Source: Paenacidovorax monticola
GTDB taxonomy: Bacteria; Pseudomonadota; Gammaproteobacteria; Burkholderiales; Burkholderiaceae_C
Assembly (NCBI RefSeq): GCF_014489595.1
Contig: NZ_CP060790.1
Span: 682,001 to 746,000 of the forward strand
Reading direction: 5' to 3'
DNA length: 64,000 nt
Shown here: piece by piece, positions 37,193-49,413 of the stretch
Numbering within the stretch: position 1 is the first letter of the stretch
Layout of the letters: each line of letters opens with the position of its first letter
Made by a program: the position numbers and the translations under genes
The notes under the pieces: model-generated
The model's database searches: none
The model's input: the letters and a program-made list of their open reading frames with translations, nothing else
Told to the model about the DNA's origin: nothing

Positions 37193-38247
37193 TCAGGCCC
37201 GGGCCATGTGTTCCGCCACCCGCTGAGCCAGGCTGCGTACCGTCAGGGGCGCGCAGCCCTCGGCATGGTTGCTGATGGTGACGAAGGCATTCTGTCCAGC
37301 GCCCGTGATGCCGGCGATGGTGCGCGCCAGCACGGCGTGCACCTCGGGGGCGGGGTGGTGGATGCGGTCGTAGGGCGCATAGAGCTCTTCCGCATCCTCG
37401 TAGCCATAGGCGCCATGCACCGGGTTCAGGTTCCAGCGGCATACCAGGGGGCCGGGCCACAGTGCGCGCAACAGTGGCAACTGGTCTTCCAGCGGGGGCA
37501 TCTTCGCGTGCAGGCCCAGGCAGTAGGTCGCTCCGGCTTCGCGCAGCACACTGGCCAGGGCGGGGCCGATCCATTCCGGGTCGCGCACCTCCACGGCCAG
37601 CACGCCATCAGGGGCCGTGGGGGCCAGGGGCGGCTGGGCCAGCAGCATGGCGCGCAGGCGCTGCAGCACCTGGGGCAGGCGGTCGAGCAGCGGCAGCGGC
37701 AGGGGGCTGAGCTGGAACACCAGCGCCCCCAGCTTGGCACCCAGCCCTTCGAGCGCGGGCTGCACGAACTCCTGCAGCGCAAGCGCGGGGTCGAGGAAGG
37801 CCGGGTTGGGCTCGCGCCCCCGGCCGTCTTCGGCGCGCACCAGCGCGTCGGTGACCAGGCTCGGCGCTTTCACCACGAAACGGAAGTCCTCCGGCACCTG
37901 GGCCGCGTAGCGCGCGTACTGGCTGGCCGTGAGGGGGCGGTAGAAGCTGCGGTCGATGCTCACGGTGCGCATCAGCGGGTGTTGCGCATAGACCGGCAGG
38001 CCGTGCTTGGACAGCTGGGCCTCGGAGTGCTCGGCGTCCCAGACCAGGCCGCTCCAGCCTGGGTAGGTCCACGAGGAGGTGCCCAGGCGCAGCCGGGGCG
38101 GGAGCCGCGCGGCCAGGCCGCGCAGCGCGTCGTCCACGGGCGCAGGGGCCACCCCCGCACCGCGCCGCGTGCGCGGCGCGGGGGGCTCGGCGGCGGCCGC
38201 TGGCGGCGGTGGTGCGGGAGGGGGCCACCGAACAAGTCATCCTGCAT
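37193..38247 (-). CDS. DUF72 (YecE) family protein (frame broken near 5' end)
   Basis: Most of the protein reads from 38152 down (LRLGTSSWTYPGWSGLVWD, VKAPSLVTDALV, WNLNPVHGAYGYEDAEELYAP). The normal family start MQDDLFGGP is found 95 bases upstream in another frame, from ATG 38245-38247. One G appears missing in the run at 38152-38156; restoring it joins RRARGAVRG to VAPAPVDDAL, giving 351 aa, the expected length. DUF72 proteins are TIM-barrel proteins of unknown function. It is divergent from tex. Confidence 0.9.
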
Positions 38248-38319
38248 GGCGGCGATGGTAGCCATTTCGGGTATGGCAAACTCGCGCGCTTCGCGTTTTT
38301 GAATCCAAACCGGCAGCAC

Positions 38320-40670
<2,351 letters not shown>

Positions 40671-40777
40671 CAGGGCGCGGCGCCCCGGCGGTAGAAGGGG
40701 GAGGGTAGGGCGTAAGACGTGGTAACAAGCTCTGCGAAAGGTACATAATCAGGGCCCACCCCACCTCTGGTCCCTTC

Positions 40778-41602
40778 ATGGAGTTGAACGCACTGCTGGC
40801 GGCCGCGGTCGCACTGCCCTGCTTGCCGCGCACCGTGGCGCTGCTGATGAACGAGCTGGCGCCCGAGGAGCCCAATCTGTGGCGCGTGAACCAGCTCTTC
40901 GGCACCGACCCCGCCCTGGCGGCGCGCCTGCTGGAGCTGGCGAATTCGGCCACCTTCCAGCTGCCGCGCCAGATCGTGGGCATCCCCGAGGCCCTGGCCC
41001 TGCTGGGGGTCAAGCAGTTGCGCGGCCTGGTGGCTGCGGCCCCGCTGGGCGCAGCGTCGCGCTCCGTGCCCGGTGTGAACCTGCAGCAGTTCTGGCGCTA
41101 CAGCCTCAACACCGCCAAGCTCGCGCGCTCGCTGGCGGGCATCGTGCACCACAACCAGATCGCGGCCTACACGGCCGGCCTGCTGCACGGCCTGGGCGAG
41201 CTGGTGATGCACCTGGCCAGCGCCGAGAAGGCGCAGTCCCTCAACACGCTCGTGGCGCCGCTGGACCCCCGCCGGGCCAAGATCGAGCAGCGCATCCTGG
41301 GCTTTTGCTATTCGCAGGTCAGCGCGGGCCTGGCGCGCCGCTGGCAGTTGCCGGGCGCCGTGGTCGATGCCATGCAGTACCAGAGCGCACCGTTCGACAA
41401 CGATGTGTACGAACCCCTGGCCGGCGTGCTGCACCTGGCCGCCTGGCGCGCCCGGGCGCGCGAGGCGGAGCTGGGCGAGAAGGAGCTGGCCGTGTCGTTT
41501 CCCGGCGAGGTGGGGCTGGCGCTGGGGCTCGACATCGACATGGTGTTGCAGCAGGACCCGATCGACTGGACCGTGCGCCCCGAGGCCGGCGACTACGTGT
41601 AA
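40778..41602 (+). CDS. HDOD domain protein
   Basis: The 274-residue protein is a stand-alone HDOD domain: LPCLPRTVALLMNEL start, DPALAARLLELANSATF, the degenerate HD region IAAYTAGLLHGLGELVMHLA and GLARRWQLPGAVVDAMQYQ. HDOD proteins take part in signalling linked to c-di-GMP, stress or competence. The conserved H-D metal pair of true HD phosphohydrolases is not evident here, as usual. It stands alone on the forward strand after tex. Confidence 0.9.
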   Translation: MELNALLAAAVALPCLPRTVALLMNELAPEEPNLWRVNQLFGTDPALAARLLELANSATFQLPRQIVGIPEALALLGVKQLRGLVAAAPLGAASRSVPGVNLQQFWRYSLNTAKLARSLAGIVHHNQIAAYTAGLLHGLGELVMHLASAEKAQSLNTLVAPLDPRRAKIEQRILGFCYSQVSAGLARRWQLPGAVVDAMQYQSAPFDNDVYEPLAGVLHLAAWRARAREAELGEKELAVSFPGEVGLALGLDIDMVLQQDPIDWTVRPEAGDYV

Positions 41603-41648
41603 GCCGCGCGACCCGGCGCATGGCGCCCGTTTGCGACAATCCCCGCCC

Positions 41649-42725
41649 ATGAAAGCACTGCGTATCCATGCGGGCCCCGTGGCCCTTCGGCACCTGCGCG
41701 AGCAGGGCCTGCGCCCGGACGATGTCGGCGTGGTGCCGGGTGCCGCGGGCGGCCCGAAGGGATTGATCCTGGGGCCGCTGGACCGCTTCCTGTTCGGGCA
41801 GTGGCTGCCGCGCTCGAGCCAGCCCATCGACCTCGTGGGCGCGTCCATCGGCGCGTGGCGCATGGCAACGGCCTGCCTGAACGACCCCGTGGCGGCGTTC
41901 GAGCGCCTGGAGCACGACTACATCCACCAGCACTACGAACTGCCGCCGGGCCGCAAGCGCCCCACGGCCGAGCAGGTGAGCCGCGAGTTCGGCCAGAACC
42001 TGCATGCGTTCTACGACGGGCGCATCGGCGAGGTGCTGGGGCATCCGCGCTACCGGCTGCACATCGTCACCTCGCGCGGGCGGCACCTGCTGGGCCGCGA
42101 GGGAGCTGCACGCACTCCCCTGGGCTATCTGGGGGCGTTCGTCGCCAACACCTTGCACCGCAAGGCCCTGGGGGCCTGGCTGGAGCGGGTGGTCTTCTCC
42201 GGCGCCGGCGCGCCGCTGCCCTTCGGCACGGGCGATTTCCGCACGCGCCAGGTGCCACTGACCGAGGCCAACTTCCGGTCCGCCTTGCAGGCGAGCTGCT
42301 CCATTCCGTTCGTGCTGCAGGCCATCCACGACATTCCGGGCGCACCGCGCGGGGCGTACTGGGACGGCGGCATCACGGACTACCACCTGCACCTGGACTA
42401 CGGCACACCGAAGGCGGCGGGTCTGGTGCTGTATCCCCATTTCCAGAAGAGCGTGGTGCCGGGCTGGCTCGACAAGGGGCTGAAGTGGCGCCACCGCGCC
42501 ACGCATTTCCTCGACCGCATGGTGGTGCTGGCGCCCGACCCCGAGTGGGTGCGGCGCCTGCCCAACGGCAAGCTGCCCGATCGCACCGACTTCACGCACT
42601 ACGGCATGGACTGGCGTGCGCGGGCCAAGGCCTGGGGCGGCGCCGCGTCCGCGAGCCAGCAGCTCGCGGACGAATGGCAGGGCTGGCTGGACAAGCCCGA
42701 TCCCGGGCTGGTCACTCCCTTATAG
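41649..42725 (+). CDS. Patatin-like phospholipase family protein
   Basis: The 358-residue protein has the patatin nucleophile elbow GASIGAWR (Ser 66), the preceding glycine-rich VVPGAAGGPKGLILGPLD that supplies the oxyanion hole, and a DGG motif (YWDGGITDY) for the catalytic Asp. Probably a serine lipid acyl hydrolase in the cytoplasm or at the membrane; no signal peptide is present. It starts 46 bases after the HDOD gene. Confidence 0.87.
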   Translation: MKALRIHAGPVALRHLREQGLRPDDVGVVPGAAGGPKGLILGPLDRFLFGQWLPRSSQPIDLVGASIGAWRMATACLNDPVAAFERLEHDYIHQHYELPPGRKRPTAEQVSREFGQNLHAFYDGRIGEVLGHPRYRLHIVTSRGRHLLGREGAARTPLGYLGAFVANTLHRKALGAWLERVVFSGAGAPLPFGTGDFRTRQVPLTEANFRSALQASCSIPFVLQAIHDIPGAPRGAYWDGGITDYHLHLDYGTPKAAGLVLYPHFQKSVVPGWLDKGLKWRHRATHFLDRMVVLAPDPEWVRRLPNGKLPDRTDFTHYGMDWRARAKAWGGAASASQQLADEWQGWLDKPDPGLVTPL

Positions 42726-42746
42726 CGGCCTTGCCGCCCGCGGGGC

Positions 42747-43385
42747 TCAGGCCGGAGCGCGGCAGGTGCCGTCGCCGTGCGGCGCGGCCTGGAACTCGGG
42801 CAGCGCCTCGGCGCGTGCCGACAGCGCCGCGAGGGCCGGGTGCCGCTGCGGATCGACCAGCCCAGGCAGCAGCGCCTGCGTGAAGTGCCAGGCCACGGCC
42901 GCCGCCACGCCTGCGCGGTCGATGGCGTTCTGCGCGGTAGACGGCGCGCGGCGGGCCACCTCCTGTTCCAGCGCGCCGTAGGCGGCCAGCGTCTGCGCCG
43001 TCACGCGGTCGATCCAGGGCGCATGCTGCTTCTCGGTGGGGCGCAGCTGCTGCTCGTAGACGATCTGCACGCTCTTCTCGCAGGCTGCGAGCGCGAGGCC
43101 TTCCAGGCGCAGCGCATGCTGCAGCTCGGGCACGGCATCGGGCAGCAGGCGCCGCCGCGGGCCCGCGAGCGCCTGGGCATATTCGAGGATCAGCGTGGAG
43201 TCCATGAGCACGGTGCCGTCGTCGCACACGAGCGTGGGGGCTTTCACCACGGGGTTGATGGCGCTGAACTGGTCGAAGGTGCGGAAGACCGACAGGGGGT
43301 TGTGCTCGAACCTGAGCCCCAGCAGCTGCAGCGCGATGGCTACGCGGCGCACATAGGGAGAGTCGAGCATGCCGATGAGTTGCAT
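42747..43385 (-). CDS. Glutathione S-transferase
   Basis: A 212-residue GST from ATG 43383-43385. The thioredoxin-fold domain starts MQLIGMLDSPYVRRVAIAL, with the cis-proline region NPVVKAPTLVCDDGTVLMDSTLI, followed by the helical domain (DRAGVAAAVAWHFTQ). The start SPYVRR places a Ser as probable activating residue. An upstream ATG at 43398-43400 adds five residues. The iron alcohol dehydrogenase gene lies just upstream on the same strand. Confidence 0.9.
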   Translation of the reverse strand: MQLIGMLDSPYVRRVAIALQLLGLRFEHNPLSVFRTFDQFSAINPVVKAPTLVCDDGTVLMDSTLILEYAQALAGPRRRLLPDAVPELQHALRLEGLALAACEKSVQIVYEQQLRPTEKQHAPWIDRVTAQTLAAYGALEQEVARRAPSTAQNAIDRAGVAAAVAWHFTQALLPGLVDPQRHPALAALSARAEALPEFQAAPHGDGTCRAPA

Positions 43386-43417
43386 GGCGTATGTCCTCAA
43401 GAGTACGGCAGCGCAGC

Positions 43418-44553
43418 TTACATCGAAGCTTCGAGCATCGCCGTGTAGTCCTGCACGCTGGCCTCGCGCGGATTGGTCTTGTGGCAGTGGTCGGCCAGCG
43501 CGCCTTCGATGATCTTGGGGAACCAGCCGCGCTCCACGCCCATGGCGGCCAGGCCCGTGGGCAGGCCCAGGCGCGCGTTCATGTCGCGGATCGCCTCGGG
43601 GATGTCCCCCGCGCTGGCCAGGCCCATGGCATGCGCCATGCGCTCCAGGCGCCGCTCCTTGCGCACCGATTCGTGCTCGGCGTTGAAGCGCACCACGGCG
43701 GGCAGGAACATGGCGTTGAGCGTGCCATGGTGCAGGCGCGGGTTCACGCCGCCCAGGCTGTGGCTCAGCGAGTGCACGCAGCCCAGCCCTTCTGGAAGGC
43801 CATGGCGCCCTGCATGCTCGCGCTCATCATGTTCAGGCGTGCCTCGCGGTTCGCGCCGTCGCGCGTGGCCTGCTCGATATGGGCCCAGCCGCGCGCGAGG
43901 CCGTCGAGCGCGATGCCGTCGGCCGGCGGGTTGAACGCGGACGACATGAAGGTCTCCATGCAATGCGCGATCGCGTCCATGCCCGTGGCGGCCGTGAGCA
44001 TGGGGGGCAGGCCCAGCGTGAGTTCGGGGTCGCAGATCGCGGTCTTGGGCACGAGGTGCCAGGAGTGGAAGCCGAGCTTGCGGTGGTCGTCCACGATGAT
44101 GATGGCGCCGCGCGCCACCTCGCTGCCCGTGCCGCTCGTGGTGGGCACGGCGATCAGCGGCGCGGCGCGGTCGGTGATGCGCGGCGAACCGCCCTCGATG
44201 GTGGCGTAGTGCGTGAGCGGCCCCTCGTGCGTGGCCGCGATGGCGATGCCCTTGGCGCAGTCGATGGCCGAGCCGCCGCCCACGGCGATCAGACCGTCGC
44301 AGCCCTGGGCCCTGTAGAGGTCCACGGCCGCGCGCACGGCGGCCTCGGTGGGGTTGGAGGGTGTCTGGTCGAACACGGCCACAGGCAGGCCCGGCAGGGC
44401 ATCGAGTGCCTTCTGCAGCACGCCCGCGGCCTTCACGCCCGGATCGGTCACGATGAGGGGGCGCGTGATGCCCACGCGCTCGCACTCCTGCTTCAGCAGG
44501 CGCACGGCGCCGAATTCGAACTGGATCTGGGTGACGTAGTAGATGAAAGCCAT
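43418..44553 (-). CDS. Iron-containing alcohol dehydrogenase (frame broken mid-gene)
   Basis: Repaired length is 378 aa. The N-terminal Rossmann-like part has GLIAVGGGSAIDCAKGIA (NAD motif GGGS) and IAVPTTSGTGSE. The iron-binding region MDAIAHCMETF carries one His, and LSHSLGG and PRLHHGTLNA in the second frame carry the others. One base is missing near 43787-43790; repair joins AMAFQKG to LGCVHSLSHSLGG. It oxidises or reduces an alcohol/aldehyde, possibly maleylacetate-reductase-like or 4-hydroxybutyrate type. It is divergent from the exported hydratase-like gene. Confidence 0.92.
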
Positions 44554-44613
44554 GGTGTGGGTGGGAAGGGTTGCGGATACGATGCCTGCAAACTTTACAA
44601 CCCGGAGGACGAC

Positions 44614-45483
44614 ATGGATACGAAGCAAACCCTCGCTACCCTGGCGCTGGCTATCGCCTGCGCGACAGCGGCCCAGGCCGCGTGCCTGACCGATGCGCAG
44701 GTCGCCGACATGGCGGCGCACTACCTGGCCAGGACGCCGGCGGCCAATCCCGAGGGGCTGAGCGATGCGGATGGCGCCTGCACGCGCGCCAAGTTCAACG
44801 CGCAGATCGCGCCCCGCCTGGGCAAGGTGGTGGGCTACAAGGCCGGCCTCACGAACCCCGCCGTGCAAAAGCGCTTCAACACCGACAAGCCCGTGTGGGG
44901 CAAGCTCTACGAGGGCATGGTGCAGGCGAGCGGCAGCACCATCGACGCGGCCTTCGGCTCGCGCCCGCTGTACGAGGCCGACATGCTGGTGCGCGTCAGG
45001 AGCGCGGCCATCAACCATGCGCGCACGCCCATCGAGGTGCTGGAAGCCGTGGACCAGGTGATTCCGTTCATCGAACTGCCCGACCTGCTCGTGGAGGCGC
45101 CGCCCAAGCTCAACGGCGCGGGCGTGAGCGCCATCAACGTGGGCGCGCGCCTGGGTGTGGCGGGCACGCCGCTCGGCGTTCCCGCGATGCGGGCCGAGCG
45201 CTACGCCTTGCTCGACGCGCTGCAGGGCATGACCGTCACGCTCACGGACGGGCAGGGGGCGCAGCTTGGCAAGGGCAAGGGCAGCGATATCCTGGAGCAC
45301 CCGCTCAACGCCGTGGTCTGGCTGGCACAGGCCCTGCAGCAGGAAGGCATCACGCTGCAGCCGGGCGACCTGATCAGCCTGGGCTCGTTCTCGCCCCTGC
45401 TGCCGCCCAAGCCGGGCCTGTCGGTCACGGCCACCTACGATGGCCTGCCGGGTGCGCAGCCCGTGCGTGTGAGCTTCAAGTAG
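44614..45483 (+). CDS. Exported 2-keto-4-pentenoate hydratase/FAH-like protein
   Basis: The 289-residue protein begins after a CGGAGG site with a clear signal peptide (MDTKQTLATLALAIACATAAQA). The mature part follows the MhpD/fumarylacetoacetase-like fold: VVGYKAGLTNPAVQKRF, VWGKLYEGMV, EADMLVRVRS and FIELPDLLVEAPPKLNG with the usual metal-site acids. The family is normally cytoplasmic and hydrates or hydrolyses keto acids. Here export to the periplasm is predicted, which is unusual. The C-terminal PGDLISLGSFSPLLPPKPG is complete. Confidence 0.87.
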   Translation: MDTKQTLATLALAIACATAAQAACLTDAQVADMAAHYLARTPAANPEGLSDADGACTRAKFNAQIAPRLGKVVGYKAGLTNPAVQKRFNTDKPVWGKLYEGMVQASGSTIDAAFGSRPLYEADMLVRVRSAAINHARTPIEVLEAVDQVIPFIELPDLLVEAPPKLNGAGVSAINVGARLGVAGTPLGVPAMRAERYALLDALQGMTVTLTDGQGAQLGKGKGSDILEHPLNAVVWLAQALQQEGITLQPGDLISLGSFSPLLPPKPGLSVTATYDGLPGAQPVRVSFK

Positions 45484-45592
45484 GCCGTGGCGCAGGCGCG
45501 CATCCCCCAGCGGGATGCGCGGTCTTGCCGCATCCCCCATGATGGCGGGCTGCTTTCCTCTCTTTGCGCCGTCCCGGCGGCACCCGGATTCC

Positions 45593-46558
45593 GTGACCGA
45601 TCTCCACCTCCACCGTACCCGACTCACCCCCCAGATGCGCAGCGTGATCGAGCGCATGGAGCGCGCGGGGCGCCCGCCGCTGCACACGCTGGCGCCCGCG
45701 CAGGCGCGCGCCGCCTATGAAGCTGGCGCGGGCGTGCTCGAGATTCCCAAGGCAGCCATGGCGCGCGTGGAGGACCTTACGGTCCCCGCACGCGACGGCC
45801 AGGCGCTGCCGGCACGCCTGTATGCGCCCACGGACGGCACCGGCCTGCCGCTGCTGCTGTATCTGCATGGCGGCGGCTTCACGATCGGCAGCGTGGCCAC
45901 GCACGATGTGCTGTGCCGCGAGCTTGCCCGCCTGGCGGGCTGCATGGTGGTGTCGCTGGACTACCGGCTCGCGCCCGAGCACAAGTTTCCCACCGCGCAT
46001 GACGATGCCTGGGACGCGCTGCAATGGCTTGCGCAGAACGCCGCGCGCCTGGGCGCCGACCCGGCGCGCCTGGCCGTGGGCGGCGACAGCGCGGGCGGCA
46101 CGCTCGCGGCCGCGAGCGCCATCCTGGCGCGCGACGCGGGCCTGCCGCTGTCGCTGCAACTGCTGTTCTACCCGGGCTGCGCCGCGCACCAGGACACGCC
46201 CTCGCACGCGACCTATGCGCATGGCCTGGTGCTCGAGGGGCCCGCGATCAGCTGGTTCTTCGCCAACTACGTGACCACGCGCGCTGAGCGCGAGGACTGG
46301 CGGTTCGCGCCGCTGCACGCGAGCGACGTGGACGGCGTGGCGTCCGCCTGGGTGGGTCTGGCCGAGTGCGATCCGCTGGTGGACGAGGGCGTGATGTACG
46401 CCGACATGCTGCGCGCCGCCGGAGTGGCCGTGGATCTGGAGATCTACCGCGGCGTGACGCACGAATTCATCAAGATGGGCCGCGCGATCCCCGAGGCGCG
46501 CCAGGCCCATGCCGACGCGGCGCGCGCGCTGCGCCTCGCCTTTGGAATGGAGAACTGA
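45593..46558 (+). CDS. Alpha/beta hydrolase, hormone-sensitive-lipase (HSL) type
   Basis: The roughly 321-residue enzyme has the HSL signature LYLHGGGFTIGS (oxyanion HGGG), nucleophile GGDSAGG, the acid in ECDPLVDEG and His in VTHEFIKMG. It hydrolyses short-chain esters. The start is uncertain: GTG 45593 (VTDLHLHRTRLTPQM) fits the family start best; an ATG at 45515 would add 26 poor-quality residues. It ends four bases before the thioesterase-GNAT gene. Confidence 0.9.
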   Translation: MTDLHLHRTRLTPQMRSVIERMERAGRPPLHTLAPAQARAAYEAGAGVLEIPKAAMARVEDLTVPARDGQALPARLYAPTDGTGLPLLLYLHGGGFTIGSVATHDVLCRELARLAGCMVVSLDYRLAPEHKFPTAHDDAWDALQWLAQNAARLGADPARLAVGGDSAGGTLAAASAILARDAGLPLSLQLLFYPGCAAHQDTPSHATYAHGLVLEGPAISWFFANYVTTRAEREDWRFAPLHASDVDGVASAWVGLAECDPLVDEGVMYADMLRAAGVAVDLEIYRGVTHEFIKMGRAIPEARQAHADAARALRLAFGMEN

Positions 46559-46562
46559 ACCG

Positions 46563-47423
46563 ATGATGCGCCGATCCGATTTCCGTTGCGTGCACCGCCT
46601 GCGCGTGCGCTGGGCCGAGGTGGACATGCAGAAGATCGTTTTCAACGGCCACTACCTCATGTACATCGACACCGCGATGACGGACTACTGGCGCGCGCTG
46701 GCCATGCCCTACGAGGCCTGCATGCGCGTGCTGGGCGGAGAGATGTACGTGAAGAAGGCCACGCTCGAATACCACGCATCGGCCCGCATGGACGACTGGC
46801 TGGACGTGGGCATCCGCTGCGCGCGCGTGGGCAATTCCTCCTCGCTGTTCGTGGCGGGCATCTTCGCGGGCGAGCGGCTGCTGGTGTCGGGTGAGCTGGT
46901 CTATGTGTTCGCGGACCCCGAGACCCAGACCTCGCGCCCCGTGCCGCCCGCGCTGCGTGCGATCTTCGAGCACTACGAGGCTGGCGGTGGCGTGACCGAG
47001 CTGCGCACGGGCGACTGGAACACCCTGGGCCGCGATGCCGCACGCGTGCGCACCGACGTGTTCGTGCGCGAGCAGGGCATCCCGGCCGAGCTGGAGGCCG
47101 ATGCGAACGATGTCTCCGCCGTGCATGCGGTGGCCTACAACCGGCTGGGCATGGCCGTGGGGGCGGGCCGGCTGCTGCGCAAGGCGCCTGGTGTGGGCTG
47201 GATCGGCCGCATGGCCGTCGACCACGGGCTGCGCGGTGGCGGCATCGGGCGCGAGCTGCTGGACGGTCTGGTGGCGGCGGCCCGCGCGCGCGGCGACCGC
47301 GAGGTGGTGCTGCATGCACAGGCCAGCGCCCAGCGCTTCTACGAGCGCGCGGGTTTCAGCGTGCAGGGGGCCCCCTACGAGGAGGCGGGCCTGCTCCATG
47401 TGGACATGGCCCGCACTTTGTAG
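46563..47423 (+). CDS. Fusion of a YbgC-type acyl-CoA thioesterase and a GNAT acetyltransferase
   Basis: The 286-residue protein has an N-terminal 4-hydroxybenzoyl-CoA thioesterase-like hotdog domain (residues 1-135; VRWAEVDMQKIVFNGHYLMYIDTA holds the Asp and the NGHY segment) and a C-terminal GNAT domain (about 150-286) of the ElaA-like kind. In that domain DVFVREQGIPAELEADAND, IGRMAVDHGLRGGGIGRELLD (acetyl-CoA loop) and ASAQRFYERAGF are clear. Both active regions look intact. The two activities share CoA thioesters, but the combined role is unknown. It begins four bases after the esterase stop. Confidence 0.9.
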   Translation: MMRRSDFRCVHRLRVRWAEVDMQKIVFNGHYLMYIDTAMTDYWRALAMPYEACMRVLGGEMYVKKATLEYHASARMDDWLDVGIRCARVGNSSSLFVAGIFAGERLLVSGELVYVFADPETQTSRPVPPALRAIFEHYEAGGGVTELRTGDWNTLGRDAARVRTDVFVREQGIPAELEADANDVSAVHAVAYNRLGMAVGAGRLLRKAPGVGWIGRMAVDHGLRGGGIGRELLDGLVAAARARGDREVVLHAQASAQRFYERAGFSVQGAPYEEAGLLHVDMARTL

Positions 47424-47442
47424 GCAGCGGGCAGGCGCTGGC

Positions 47443-48356
47443 TCAAAGGTCTTCGAGCAGCGCGTAGGGCAGTGGGCCCAGCGTGAGCGGCACGCCATCG
47501 GGTGTGCCCACGCGCAGCGCATCGCCCGCGGCGGCGATCTGCAGGCTCACGATGGCGTCCACGCCACCCGTGGGGGACGTGGCCGCCTGGACCACGGTGC
47601 CGCAGGGCTGTTCAGGGTCGCTGGTGTGGAAGATCTCGGCGCCCACGGCGACGGGTGCGCTGGCATGGCCCACGTAGGCGCGCCGCTTGAGCGTGCCGCG
47701 GAACTGGCTGCGCGCCACGACCTCCTGGCCCGGGTAGCAGCCCTTCTTGAAATTCACGCCGCCCACGGATTCGTAGTTGAGCATCTGCGGCACGAAGGCA
47801 TCCACCACGGGGGCCGAGAGCGTGGCGATGCCGCTGCGCACCTCGCCCCAGAGCCACAGCGCGGGGTCGAGCGCGGCGCCGTCGGGCGCGGGCGTCCCCG
47901 CAGGGGCCACCCACAGCGCGCGGGGCTGGCCGTCAGCCGGGTAGAGGTGCACGATGCAGGCGGCACCCAGGTCGGCCTTGGCCCAGGCGGGCTGCGTGCC
48001 GCCGGCGACCGAGGCGACAGCGTCCCCCGCGATGCCCAGCAGCGCGAAATCGGCCGTGGCGTCGGTCAGCCGCGCCTTGGCGCGCAGCACGAACATCGAC
48101 AGCCGCTTGAGCGTGGCGGCCAGCAGGTCGCGGCTGCACACGAGCAGGATCTCGGTGCCGCTGCGCTTGAAGCCGATGAAGCTCGCCTGCATGCGGCCCT
48201 TGGCCGTCAGGTAGGCCGCCAGGCGCGCCTGCTGCGGGGTGAGCAGCGCGAAATCCTGGGTCAGCTGGCCCTGGAGGAACGATGCGGCGTCTTCGCCTTC
48301 CACGCGGATCACGCCCAGGTGGGGCAGGGGGCAATGCCATGAAGGGGCTGGGTCAT
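47443..48356 (-). CDS. ygfZ: Folate-binding protein YgfZ (frame broken near 5' end)
   Basis: The hallmark KGCYPGQEVVAR of YgfZ/GcvT-like proteins is present, as are VEGEDAASFLQGQLTQD near the N-terminus and LLVCSRDLL. The first 13 codons (MTQPLHGIAP...) lie in another frame; restoring one base in the run at 48327-48331 reads MTQPLHGIAPLPHLGVIRV, the usual N-terminus, giving 304 aa. YgfZ uses tetrahydrofolate in repair or maturation of certain iron-sulfur enzymes. It is divergent from mltG. Confidence 0.93.
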
Positions 48357-48402
48357 GGCTGAATTATGATGCCCGGTCCTTTCCATTCTGGCCGCTAGGG
48401 TT

Positions 48403-49413
48403 GTGCGTCGCTTACTGCTTCTGTTGCTGTTGATTGCTGGAGCGCTTGCCGCGAGCGCGGCCTGGTGGCTCTATGAACCCATGGACCTGGGCGGCGCGCA
48501 GACGCTGGAGCTGGAGATCGAGCCCGGCACCACGCCGCGCGGCGTGGCGCGTGCCGTGGTGGCAGCGGGCGTGCGCACCGATGCTCGCCTGCTCTACGCG
48601 TGGTTCCGCTTGTCGGGGCAGGACCGGCTCATCAAGGCCGGCAACTACGAGATCCCCGTGGGCACCTCGCCGCATGGCCTGCTGCAGAAGCTTGCGCGTG
48701 GCGAGGAGACGCTGCGCGCGCTCACGCTCGTGGAGGGCTGGAACTTCCGTCAGGTGCGCACGGCGCTGGCGCGCGAGGAGTCGTTGCGCCACGACGCCAC
48801 CGTGCTCGACGACGCAGCCCTCATGGAAAAGCTGGGCCGCCCGGGCGTGCCGCCCGAGGGGCGCTTCTTCCCGGACACCTACACCTATGCCAAGGGCAGC
48901 GGCGAGCTCGCCCTGCTGCGCCGCGCGCTGCACGCCATGGACCGCCGGCTTGAAGCCGCCTGGGCACAGCGCGCGCCCGACACTCCGCTCAAGTCGGCCG
49001 ACGAGGCGCTGGTGCTCGCGAGCATCGTCGAGAAGGAGACCGGCCGCACGAGCGACCGCGCCTTGATCGCGGGCGTGTTCAGCAATCGCCTGCGCGTGGG
49101 CATGCTGCTGCAGACCGACCCCACGGTGATCTATGGCCTGGGCGAGAAGTTCGACGGCAACCTGCGCAAGCGCGACCTGCTGGCCGACACGCCCTGGAAC
49201 ACCTACACCCGCGCGGGCCTTCCGCCCACGCCCATCGCCATGCCCGGCAAGGCCGCGCTGATGGCGGCCGTGCAGCCCGAGCCCACGCGCGCGCTGTACT
49301 TCGTGGCCAAGGGTGATGGGTCGAGCCACTTCAGCGCCACGCTCGACGAACACAACCGCGCCGTGAACCGCTACCAGCGCGGCCAGGCGCCCGCCACCGA
49401 AAGCAGCCGATGA
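48403..49413 (+). CDS. mltG: Endolytic transglycosylase MltG
   Basis: The 336-residue protein from GTG 48403 has an N-terminal membrane anchor ([19 protein letters not shown]), the LysM-like region ([21 protein letters not shown]) and the catalytic YceG domain with Glu in [10 protein letters not shown] and the [24 protein letters not shown] strands (here [17 protein letters not shown]). It cuts nascent peptidoglycan and limits strand length. Its stop overlaps the tmk start by four bases, giving the common order mltG-tmk-holB. Confidence 0.95.
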   Translation: MRRLLLLLLLIAGALAASAAWWLYEPMDLGGAQTLELEIEPGTTPRGVARAVVAAGVRTDARLLYAWFRLSGQDRLIKAGNYEIPVGTSPHGLLQKLARGEETLRALTLVEGWNFRQVRTALAREESLRHDATVLDDAALMEKLGRPGVPPEGRFFPDTYTYAKGSGELALLRRALHAMDRRLEAAWAQRAPDTPLKSADEALVLASIVEKETGRTSDRALIAGVFSNRLRVGMLLQTDPTVIYGLGEKFDGNLRKRDLLADTPWNTYTRAGLPPTPIAMPGKAALMAAVQPEPTRALYFVAKGDGSSHFSATLDEHNRAVNRYQRGQAPATESSR

